From contig JANJXV010000262.1 of NCBI GenBank assembly GCA_024803745.1, positions 620,001 through 684,000 on the forward strand: 64,000 bases of DNA. The letters are read 5' to 3'. Numbering within the stretch: position 1 is the stretch's first letter; each line of letters opens with the position of its first letter. A program made the translations under genes and the position numbers. The notes below the pieces were generated by a model. It worked only from the letters and a program-made list of their open reading frames with translations. It was not told the DNA's origin and did no database searches. Below are positions 31,701-43,018 of this stretch, in pieces. The DNA comes from Megascapheus bottae (taxonomy: Eukaryota; Chordata; Mammalia; Rodentia; Geomyidae).

Positions 31701-32495
31701 TGTGAAGTCACAGAATGGAGGTGTGTGAAGTCAAAAAATTGAGGTGTGTGAAGTCCTGGAATGGAGGTGTGTGAAGTCAAAGGAGGAGGTGTGTGAAGTC
31801 ATAGAATGCAGGTGTGTAAAGTCATAAAATGGAGATGTGTGAAGTCACAGAATGGAGCTGTGTGAAATCATAGAATGGAGGTGTGTGAAGTCAGAGAATC
31901 GAGGTGTGTGAAGTCACAGAATGGAGGTGCGTGAAGTCAGAATGGTGTTGTATGAAGTCACAGAATTGAGGTGTGTGAACTCATAGAATGTAGGTGTGTG
32001 AAGTCATGGATTGGACGTGTGTGAAATCAAAGAATGGAGGTGTGGGAAGTGAAAAAATGGAGGTGTGTGAAGTCACAGAATGGAGGTGTGTGAAGTCACA
32101 GAATGGAAGTGTGTGATGTCAAAATTGAGGTGTGTGAAGTCACAGAATGGAGGTGTGTGAAGTCAAAATGGAGCTGTGTGAAGTCAAAGAAAGAGGTGTG
32201 TGAAGTCATAGAATGGAGGTCTGTGAAGTCATGGAATGGAGGTTTGTGAGGTCAAATATTTGAAGTGTGTGAAGTTACAGAAAGGAGGTGTGTGAAGTCA
32301 TAGAATGGAGGTGTGTGAAGTCATAGAATGGAGGTGTGTGAAGTCACAGAAGGCAGGTGTGTGAAGTCACAGAATAGAGTTGTGTGAAATCACAATGGTG
32401 GTGTGTGAATTCATAGAATGGAGGTGTGTGAAGTGAAAGAATGGAGGTGTGTGAAGTCACATTGGAGGGGTGTGAAGTAACAGAATGGAGGTGTG
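28757..32495. repeat. Left flank of the array: older, about 1.33-kb period
   Basis: Monomers here vary more than in the centre. Rare variants recur at about 1,326-1,327 bp: TCAACTCAGAAAGG at 29,005 and 30,331, and GTGTGTGAAATCATAGAA followed by a shortened AGGT-TTGTGA form at 29,741 and 31,068. From about 32,095 the sequence changes into the end part of the central 1.5-1.8-kb unit (CAAATATTTGAAG marker at 32,253). Confidence 0.8.
28916..28923. promoter_or_regulatory. Perfect CRE palindrome in a satellite monomer (first of nine)
   Basis: TGACGTCA, the binding site of CREB/ATF factors, arises by an A-to-C change in the usual TGAAGTCA. Other exact copies lie at 31,094, 39,347, 40,230, 44,889, 45,772, 57,083, 58,375 and 62,929. 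Whether any is bound is unknown; each contains a CpG that could be methylated. Confidence 0.5.
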
Positions 32496-35400
32496 TCAAC
32501 TCAGAAAGGAGGTGTGTGAAGTCATAGAATGGAGGTGTGTGAAGTCATAGAATAGAGGTGTGTGAAATCATAGAATGGAGGTGTGTGAAGTCACAGAAAT
32601 GAGGTGTTTGAAGTCAAAATGGAAGTGTGTGAAGTCAGAATGGAGGTGTGTGAAGTCATAGAATTGAGGTGTGTGAAGTCATAGAATGGAGGTGTGTGAA
32701 GTCACAGAATGGAGGTGTGTGAACTCATAGAATGGAGGAGTGTGAAGTCATGGAATGGAGGTGTGTGAAGTCACAGATGGAGCTGTTTGAAGTCATAGAA
32801 TGGAGGTGTGTGAAGTCACAGAATGGAGGTGTGTGAAGTCACAGAATGGAGGTGTGTGAAGTCACAGAATGGAGGTGTGTGAAGTCACAGAATGGAGGTG
32901 TGTGAAGTCACAGAATGGAGGTGTGTGAAGTCACAGAATGGAGGTGTGTGAAGTCAAAGAATGGAGGTGTGTGAAGTCACAGAATGGAGGTGTGTGAATT
33001 CACAGAAGTGAGGTTTGTGAAGTTATAGAATGAATGTTTCTGAAGTAAGAATGAAGGTGTGTATAGCCATAGAATGGTGGTGTCTGAAGTCAAAATGAAG
33101 TTGTGTGAAGTCAAACAATGGAGGTGTGTGAAGTCACAGAATGGAGGTGTGTGAAGTTACAGAATGGAAGTGTGTGAAGTAAAAATGGAGGTGTGTGAAG
33201 TCAGAGAATGGAGGTGTGTGAAGTCAAATCATGGACGTGTGTGAAGTCAAAATTGTGGTGTGTGAAGTCACAAATGCAGGTGTGTGAAGTCACAGAATGG
33301 AGGTGTGTGAAGTCAAAATGGAGGTGTGTGAAGTCAAAGAATGGATGTGTTTGAAGTCATAGAATGGAGGTGTATGAAGCCATGGAATGGAGGTTTGTGA
33401 AGTCAAACATTGGAAGTGTGTGAAGTTCCAGAATGGAGGTGTGTGAAGTCATAGAATGGAGCTGTGTGAAGTCATAGAATGGAGGTGTGTGAAGTCAGAC
33501 TGCAGGTGTGTGAAGTCATAGAATGGAGGTGTGTGAAGGCATAGATTGGAAGTGTGTGAAGTCATAGAATGGAGGTGTGTGAAGTCACAGAATGGAGTTG
33601 TGTGAAGTCACAATGGAGGTGTGTGAAGTCATAGAATGGAGGTGTGTGAAGTCACAGAAAGGAGGTGTGTGAAGTCACAGAATGGAGTTGTGTGAAGTCA
33701 CAATGGAGGTGTGTGAAGTCATAGAATGGAGGTGTGTGAAATCAAAGAATGGAGGTTTGTTAAGTCATAGAATGGATTGTGTGTGAAATCATAGAATGGA
33801 GGTGTGTGAAGTCACAGAATTGAGGTGTGTAAAGTCACAGAGTGGAAGTGTGTGAAGTCACAGAATGGAAGTGTGTGATGTCAAAATTGACGTGTGTGAA
33901 GTCACAGAATGGAGGTGTGTGAAGTCATAATGGAGCTGTGTGAAGTCAAAGAAAGAGGTGTGTGAAGTCATAGAATGGATGTCTGTGAAGTCATGGAATG
34001 GAGGTTTGTGAGGTCAAATATTTGAAGTGTGTGAAGTTACAGAAAGGAGGTGTGTGAAGTCATAGAATGGAGGTGTGTGAAGTCATAGAATGGAGGTGTG
34101 TGAAGTCACAGAAGGCAGGTGTGTGAAGGCACAGAATAGAGTTGTGTGAAATCACAATGGTGGTGTGTGAATTCATAGAATGGGGGTGTGAGAAGTGAAA
34201 GAATGGAGGTGTGTGAAGTCACATTGGAGGTGTGTGAAGTAACAGAATGGAGGTGTGTCAACTCAGAAAGGAGGTGTGTGAAGTCATAGAATGGAGGTGT
34301 GTGAAGTCATAGAATAGTGGTGTGTGAAATCATAGAATGGAGGTGTGTGAAGTCACAGAAATGAGGTGTTTGAAGTCAAAATGGAAGTGTGTGAAGTCAG
34401 AATGGAGGTGTGTGAAGTCAGAATGGAGGTGTGTGAAGTCATAGAATGGAGGTGTGTGAAGTCACAGAATGGTGGTGTGTGAACTCATACAATGGAGGAG
34501 TGTGAAGTCATGGAATGGAGGTGTGTGAAGTCAAAGATGGAGGTGTTTGAAGTCATAGAATGGAGGTGTGTGAAGTCACAGAATGGAGGTGTGTGAAGTC
34601 ACAGAAGGGAGGTGTGTGAACTCAGAATGGAGGTGTGTGAATTCACAGAAGGGAGGTTTGTGAAGTTATAGAATGGATGTTTCTGAAGTTAGAATGAAGG
34701 TGTGTGAAGCCATAGAATGGAGGTGTGTGAAGTCAAAATGAAGGTGTGTGAAGTCAAACAATGGAGGTGTGTGAAGTCACAGAATGGAGGTGTGTGAAGT
34801 TACAGAATGGAAGTGTGTGAAGTAAAAATGGAGGTGTGTGAAGTCAGAGAATGGAGGTGTGTGAAGTCAAATCATGGACGTGTGTGAAGTCAAAATTGTG
34901 GTGTGTGAAGTCACAAATGCAGGTGTGTGAAGTCACAGAATGGAGGTGTGTGAAGTCAAAATGGAGGTGTGTGAAGTCAAAGAATGGATGTGTTTGAAGT
35001 CATAGAATGGAGGTGTATGAAGTCATGAAATGGAGGTTTGTGAAGTCAAACATTGGAAGTGTGAGAAGTTACAGAATGGAGGTGTGTGAAGTCATAGAAT
35101 GGAGGTGTGTGAAGCCATAGATTGGAAGTGTGTGAAGTCATAGAATGGAGGTGTGTGAAGTCATAGATTGAAGGTGTGTGGGAGTCATAGTATGGAGGTG
35201 TGTGAAGTCACAGAAAGGAGGCGTGTGAAGTCACAGAATGGAGTTGTGTGAAGTCACAATGGAGGTGTGTGAAGTCATAGAATGGAGGTGTGTGAAATCA
35301 AAGAATGGAGGTTTGTTAAGTCATAGAATGGATTGTGTGTGAAATCATAGAATGGAGGTGTGTGAAGTCACAGAATTGAAGTGTGTAAAGTCACAGAGTG

Positions 35401-38400
35401 GAGGTATGTGAAGTCACAGAATGGAAGTGTGTGATGTCAAAATTGAGGTGTGTGAAGTCACAGAATGGAGGTGTGTGAAGTCAAAATGGAGGTGTGTGAA
35501 GTCAAAGAAAGAGGTGTGTGAAGTCATAGAATGGATGTCTGTGAAGTCATGGAATGCAGGTTTGTGAGGTCAAATATTTGAAGTGTGTGAAGTTACAGAA
35601 AGGAGGTGTGTGAAGTCATAGAATGGAGGTGTGAGAAGTCATAGAATGGAGGTGTGTGAAGAAACAGAAGGCAGGTGTGTGAAGTCACAGAATAGAGTTG
35701 TGTGAAATCACAATGGTGGTGTGTGAATTCATAGAATGGAGGTGTGTGAAGTGAAAGAATGGAGGTGTGTGAAGTCACATTGGAGGTGTGTGAAGTAACA
35801 GAATGGAGGTGTGTCAACTCAGAAAGGAGGTGTGTGAAGTCATAGAATGGAGGTGTGTGAAGTCATAGAATAGACGTGTGTGAAATCATAGAATGGAGGT
35901 GTGTGAAGTCACAGAAATGAGGTGTTTGAAGTCAAAATGGAAGTGTGTGAAGTCAGAATGGAGGTGTGTGAAGTCATAGAATGGAGGTGTGTGAAGTCAT
36001 AGAATGGAGGTGTGTGAAGTCACAGAATGGAGGTGTGTGAACTCATAGAATGGAGGAGTGTGAAGTCATGGAATGGAGGTGTGTGAAGTCACAGATGGAG
36101 CTGTTTGAAGTCATAGAATGGAGGTGTGTGAAGTCACAGAATGGAGGTGTGTGAAGTCACAGAATGGAGGTGTGTGAAGTCACAGAATGGAGGTGTGTGA
36201 AGTCAAAGAATGGAGGTGTGTGAAGTCACAGAATGGAGGTGTGTGAATTCACAGAAGTGAGGTTTGTGAAGTTATAGAATGGATGTTTCTGAAGTAAGAA
36301 TGAAGGTGTGTATAGCCATAGAATGGTGGTGTCTGAAGTCAAAATGAAGGTGTGTGAAGTCAAACAATGGAGGTGTGTGAAGTCACAGAATGGAGGTGTG
36401 TGAAGTTACAGAATGGAAGTGTGTGAAGTAAAAATGGAGGTGTGTGAAGTCAGAGAATGGAAGTGTGTGAAGTCAAATCATGGACGTGTGTGAAGTCAAA
36501 ATTGTGGTGTGTGAAGTCACAAATGCAGGTGTGTGAAGTCACAGAATGGAGGTGTGTGAAGTCAAAATGGAGGTGTGTGAAGTCAAAGAATGGATGTGTT
36601 TGAAGTCATAGAATGGAGGTGTATGAAGCCATGGAATGGAGGTTTGTGAAGTCAAACATTGGAAGTGTGTGAAGTTCCAGAATGGAGGTGCGTGAAGTCA
36701 TAGAATGGAGGTGTGTGAAGTCAGAATGGAGGTGTGTGAAGTCAGACTGCAGGTGTGTGAAGTCATAGAATGGAGGTGTGTGAAGGCATAGATTGGAAGT
36801 GTGTGAAGTCATAGAATGGAGGTGTGTGAAGTCACAGAATGGAGTTGTGTGAAGTCACAATGGAGGTGTGTGAAGTCATAGAATGGAGGTGTGTGAAGTC
36901 ACAGAAAGGAGGTGTGTGAAGTCACAGAATGGAGTTGTGTGAAGTCACAATGGAGGTGTGTGAAGTCATAGAATGGAGGTGTGTGAAATCAAAGAATGGA
37001 GGTTTGTTAAGTCATAGAATGGATTGTGTGTGAAATCATAGAATGGAGGTGTGTGAAGTCACAGAATTGAGGTGTGTAAAGTCACAGAGTGGAAGTGTGT
37101 GAAGTCACAGAATGGAAGTGTGTGATGTCAAAATTGAGGTGTGTGAAGTCACAGAATGGAGGTGTGTGAAGTCAAAATGGAGCTGTGTGAAGTCAAAGAA
37201 AGAGGTGTGTGAAGTCATAGAATGGAGGTCTGTGAAGTCATGGAATGGAGGTTTGTGAGGTCAAATATTTGAAGTGTGTGAAGTTACAGAAAGGAGGTGT
37301 GTGAAGTCATAGAATGGAGGTGTGTGAAGTCATAGAATGGAGGTGTGTGAAGTCACAGAAGGCAGGTGTGTGAAGGCACAGAATAGAGTTGTGTGAAATC
37401 ACAATGGTGGTGTGTGAATTCATAGAATGGAGGTGTGTGAAGTGAAAGAATGGAGGTGTGTGAAGTCACATTGGAGGTGTGTGAAGTAACATAATGGAGG
37501 TGTGTCAACTCAGAAAGGAGGTGTGTGAAGTCATAGAATGGAGGTGTGTGAAGTCATAGAATAGAGGTGTGTGAAATCATAGAATGGAGGTGTGTGAAGT
37601 CACAGAAATGAGGTGTTTGAAGTCAAAATGGAAGTGTGTGAAGTCAGAATGGAGGTGTGTGAAGTCAGAATGGAGGTGTGTGAAATCATAGAATGGAGGT
37701 GTGTGAAGTCACAGAATGGTGGTGTGTGAACTCATACAATGGAGGAGTGTGAAGTCATGGAATGGAGGTGTGTGAAGTCAAAGATGGAGATGTTTGAAGT
37801 CATAGAATGGAGGTGTGTGAAGTCACAGAATGGAGGTGTGTGAAGTCACAGAATGGAGGTGTGTGAACTCAGAATGGAGGTGTGTGAATTCACAGAAGGG
37901 AGGTTTGTGAAGTTATAGAATGGATGTTTCTGAAGTTAGAATGAAGGTGTGTGAAGCCATAGAATGGAGGTGTGTGAAGTCAAAATGAAGGTGTGTGAAG
38001 TCAAACAATGGAGGTGTGTGAAGTCACAGAATGGAGGTGTGTGAAGTTACAGAATGGAAGTGTGTGAAGTAAAAATGGAGGTGTGTGAAGTCAGAGAATG
38101 GAGGTGTGTGAAGTCAAATCATGGACGTGTGTGAAGTCAAAATTGTGGTGTGTGAAGTCACAAATGCAGGTGTGTGAAGTCACAGAATGGAGGTGTGTGA
38201 AGTCAAAATGGGGTGTGTGAAGTCAAAGAATGGATGTGTTTGAAGTCATAGAATGGAGGTGTATGAAGTCATGGAATGGAGGTTTGTGAAGTCAAACATT
38301 GGAAGTGTGTGAAGTTCCAGAATGGAGGTGTGTGAAGTCATAGATTGAAGGTGTGTGGAAGTCATAGTATGGAGGTGTGTGAAGTCACAGAAAGGAGGCG

Positions 38401-41400
38401 TGTGAAGTCACAGAATGGAGTTCTGTGAAGTCACAATGGAGGTGTGTGAAGTCATAGAATGGAGGTGTGTGAAATCAAAGAATGGAGGTTTGTTAAGTCA
38501 TAGAATGTATTGTGTGTGAAATCATAGAATGGAGGTGTGTGAAGTCACAGAATTGAAGCGTGTAAAGTCACAGAGTGGAGGTGTGTGAAGTCACAGAATG
38601 GAAGTGTGTGATGTCAAAATTGAGGTGTGTGAAGTCACAGAATGGAGGTGTGTGAAGTCAAAATGGAGGTGTGTGAAGTCAAAGAAAGAGGTGTGTGAAG
38701 TCATAGAATGGATGTCTGTGAAGTCATGGAATGGAGGTTTGTGAGGTCAAATATTTGAAGTGTGTGAAGTTACAGAAAGGAGGTGTGTGAAGTCATAGAA
38801 TGGAGGTGTGTGAAGTCATAGAATGGAGGTGTGTGAAGAAACAGAAGGCAGGTGTGTGAAGTCACAGAATAGAGTTGTGTGAAATCACAATGGTGGTGTG
38901 TGAATTCATAGAATGGAGGTGTGTGAAGTGAAAGAATGGAGGTGTGTGAAGTCACATTGGAGGTGTGTGAAGTAACAGAATGGAGGTGTGTCAACTCAGA
39001 AAGGAGGTGTGTGAAGTCATAGAATGGAGGTGTGTGAAGTCATAGAATAGAGGTGTGTGAAATCATAGAATGGAGGTGTGTGAAGTCACAGAAATGAGGT
39101 GTTTGAAGTCAAAATGGAAGTGTGTGAAGTCAGAATGGAGGTGTGTGAAGTCATAGAATGGAGGTGTGTGAAGTCATAGAAGGGAGGTGTGTTTAGTCAC
39201 AGAATGGAGGTGTGTGAACTCAGAATGGAGGTGTGTGAACTCAGAATGGATGTGTGTGAATTCACAGAAGGGAGGTTTGTGAAGTTATAGAATGGATGTT
39301 TCTGAAGTAAGAATGAAGGTGTGTGAAGCCATAGAATGGAGGTGTGTGACGTCAAAATGAAGGTGTGTGAAGTCAAACAATGGAGGTGTGTGAAGTCAGA
39401 GAATGGAGGTGTGTGAAGTTACAGAATGGAAGTGTGTGAAGTAAAAATGGAGGTGTGTGAAGTCAGAGAATGGAGGTGTGTGAAGTCAAATCATGGACGT
39501 GTGTGAAGTCAAAATTGTGGTGTGTGAAGTCACAAATGCAGGTGTGTGCAGTCACAGAATGGAGGTGTGTGAAGTCAAAATGGAGGCGTGTGAAGTCAAA
39601 GAATGGAAGTGATTGAAGTCATAGAATGGAGGTGTATGAAGTCATGGAATGTAGGTTTGTGAAGTCAAACATTGGAAGTGTGTGAAGTTACAGAATGGAG
39701 GTGTGTGAAGTCATAGAATGGAGGTGTGTGAAGTCAGAGAATGGAGGTGTGTGAAGTCAGAATGCAGGTGTGTGAAGTCATAGAATGGAGGTGTGTGAAG
39801 TCATAGAATGGAGGTGTGTGAAGCCATAGATTGGAAGTGTGTGAAGTCATAGAATGGAGGTGTGTGAAGTCATAGATTGAAGGTGTGTGGAAGTCATAGT
39901 ATGTATGTTTGTGAAGTCACAGAAAGGAGGTGTGTGAAGTCACAGAATGGAGTTGTGTGAAGTCACAATGGAGGCGTGTGAAGTCATAGAATAGAGGTGT
40001 GTGAAATCAAAGAATGGAGGTTTAAGTCATAGAATGGATTGTGTGTGAAATCATAGAATGGAGGTGTGTGAAGTCACAGAATTGAGGTGTGTAAAGTCAC
40101 AGAGTGGTGGTGTGTGAAGTCACAGAATGGAGTTGTGTGTGAAGTCATAGAATGGAGGTGTGTGAAGTCACAGAATGCAGGTGTGTGATGTCAGAATGGA
40201 GGTGTGGGAAGTCACCGAATGGAGGTATGTGACGTCATAAATGTTGGTGTGTGAAGTCATAGAATGGAGGTGTGAAGTCATAGAATGGAGGTGTGTGAAG
40301 TCATAGAATGGAGTTGTGTGAAGTCACAGAAGGCAGGTGTGTGAAGTCACAGAATACAGTTGTGTGAAGTCATGTAATGGAGGTGTGTGAAGTCAGAATG
40401 CATGTGTGTGAAGTCATAGAATGGACGTGTGTGAAGTCATAGAATGGAGGTGTGTGAAGTCAAAGATTGGAAGTGTGGGAAGTCATAGAATGGAGGTGTG
40501 TGAAGTCATAGATTGAAGGTGTGTGGAAGGCATAGTATGGAGGTGTGTGAAGTCACAGAAAGGAGGTGTTTGAAGTCACAGAATGGAGGTGTGTGAAGTC
40601 AAAATGGAGGTGTGTGAAGTCAAAGAATGGAGGTGTGTGAAGTCATAGAATGGAGGTGTATGAAGTCATGGAATGGAGGTTTGTGAAGTCAAACATTGGA
40701 AGTGTGTGAAGTTACAGAATGGAGGTGTGTGAATTCATAGAATGGAGGTGTGTGAAGTCATAGAATGGAGGAGTGTGAAGTCAGAATGGAGATGTGTGAT
40801 GTCACATAATGGAGGTGTGTGAAGTCACAGAATGTTGGTGTGTGAAGTCATAGAATGGAGGTGTATGAAGTCATAGAATGGAGGTGTGTGAAGTTATAGA
40901 ATGGAGGTGTGTGAAGTCACAGGATGGAGGTGTGTGAAGTCATAGATTGGAAGTGTGTGAAGTCATATAATGGAGGTGTGTGAAGTAATAGAATGGAGGT
41001 TTGTGAAGTCAGAATGGAGATGTGTGAAGTCACATAATTGATTTGTGTGAAGTCATAGAATATTGGTGTGTGAAGTCCTAGATTGTAGGTGTATGAAGTC
41101 ATAGAATGGAGGTGTGTGAAGTCAGAATGCAGGTGTGTGAAGTCATAGAATGGAGCTTGGGAAGTCATAGAATGGAGGTGTGTGAAGTTATAGAATGGAG
41201 GTGTGTGAAGTCACAGAATCGAGTTGTGTGAAAACACAATGGAGGTGTGTGAAGTCATAGAATAGAGGTGTGTGAAGTCAGAATAGAGGTGTGCGAAGTC
41301 ATAGAATGGAGGTGTGTGAAGTCAGAATGGAGGTGTGTGAACTCATAGAATGGAGGTGAGTGAAGTCACAATGGAGGTGTGTGAAGTCCTAGAATGGGGG

Positions 41401-43018
41401 TTTTTGAAGTCATAGAATGGAGGTGTGTGAAGTCATAGAATGGAGGTGTGGGAAGTAAAAATGGAGTTTGTGAACTCATAGAATGAAGGTTGTGAAGTCA
41501 TGGAATGGAGGTGTGTGAAGTCAAAGAATGAAGGTGTGTGAAGTCAAACAATAGAGGTGTGTGAGGTGAAACAATGGAGGTGTGTGAAGTCACAAAATGG
41601 ATGTGTGTGAAGTCAAAACAGAGGTGTGTGAAGTCCCAAAATGGAGGTGTGTGGTCACAGAATGAAGGTGTGTGAAGTCAAAAAGGTGGTGTGTGAAGTC
41701 ACAAATGTACGTGTGTAAAGTCACAGAATGGAGGTGTGTGAAGTCAAAATGAGGTGTGTGAAGTCAAAGTATGTAGGTGTGTGAAGTCATCGAATGGAGG
41801 TATGTAAAGTCATGTCATGGAGGTGTGTGAAGTCACAGAATGGAGGTGTGTGAAGTCAGAATTGAGGTGTGCTAAGTCATATAATGCAGGTGTGTGAAGT
41901 CAGAATGTAGGTGTGTGAAGTCATAGAATGGAGGTGTGTGAAGTCAGAATGGAGGTGTGTGAACTCATAGAATGGAGGTGTGTGAAGTCACAATGGAGGT
42001 GTGTGAAGTCATAGAATGGTGTTGTGTGAAGTTACAGAATGGAGGTGTGTAAGTCATAGAATGGAGGTGTGTGAAGTCAGAAATTGAGGTGTGTGAAGTC
42101 ACAGAATATAGGTGTGGGAATTCAGAATGGAGGTGTGTGAAGTCATAGAATGGAGGTCTGTGAAGTCATGGAATGGAGGTGTGCGAAATCATAGAATGGA
42201 GGTCTCTGAAGTCACAGAATGGAGGTGTGTGAACACATCGAATGGAGGTGTGTGAAGTCAGAATGCAGGTGTGTGAAGTCACAGAATGGAGGTGTGTGAA
42301 GTCACAGAATGGACGAGTGTGAATTCAAAATTGTGATGTCTGAAGTCACAAATGGAGGTGTGTGAAGTCACAGAATTGTGGTGTGTGAAGTCAAAATGGA
42401 GGTGTATGAAGTCAAAGAAAGGAGGTGTGTGAAGTCATAGAATGGAGGTGTATGAAGTCATGGAATGGAGGTTTGTGAAGTCATAGAATGGAGATTTGTG
42501 AAGTCATAGAATGGATGTGTGTGAAGTCAGAATGGAGATGTGTGTAGTCACAGAATGGAGGTGTGTGAAGTCAAAGAATATTGGTGTGTGAAGTCATAGA
42601 ATGGAGGTGTGTAAAGTCTTAGAATGGAGGTGTGTGAAGTCTTAGAATGGAGGTGTGTGAAGTCAGAGAAGGAAGGTGTGTGAACTCACAGAATGGAAGT
42701 GTGTAAAGGCACAGAGTGCAGGTGTGTGAAGGCACAGAATGGAGGGGTGTGAAGTCAAGGAATGGCGATATGTGAAGTCACAGAATGGAGGGGTGTGAAG
42801 TCAGAATAGAGGTGTGCGAAGTCATAGAATGGAGGTGTGTGAAGTCAGAATGGAGCTGTGTGAACTCATAGAATGGAGGTGTGTGAAGTCACAATGGAGA
42901 TGTGCGAAGTCATAGAATGGTGGTTTTTGAAGTCACAGAATGGAGGTGTGTGAAGTCATAGAATGGAGGTGTGTGAAGTCAGATTGGAGGTATGTGAAGT
43001 CACAGAATGGAGGTGTGT
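32496..43018. repeat. Super-repeat 1 (10.5 kb)
   Basis: Bounded by the marker TCAACTCAGAAA and divided by it at 34,258, 35,814, 37,505 and 38,991. This gives units of 1,762, 1,556, 1,691 and 1,486 bp and a last unit of 4,027 bp. Units share ordered rare monomers such as GATGTTTCTGAAGT, AATCATGGACGTG and CAAATATTTGAAG. The last unit carries its own extra variants between about 40,100 and 43,000. Confidence 0.9.

Noticed and set aside
35593..35817. Recurring 74-residue and 83-residue open frames in the array (also at 38,770, 53,327, 56,506; 40,917, 46,459, 59,062) that look like a repeated protein family
   Set aside because: They are the minus-strand reading of the 23-bp repeat. Three frames alternate, so motifs such as FYDFTHLHS recur every 23 residues. 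They recur because the higher-order units recur, and there is no start context, splice signal or domain.
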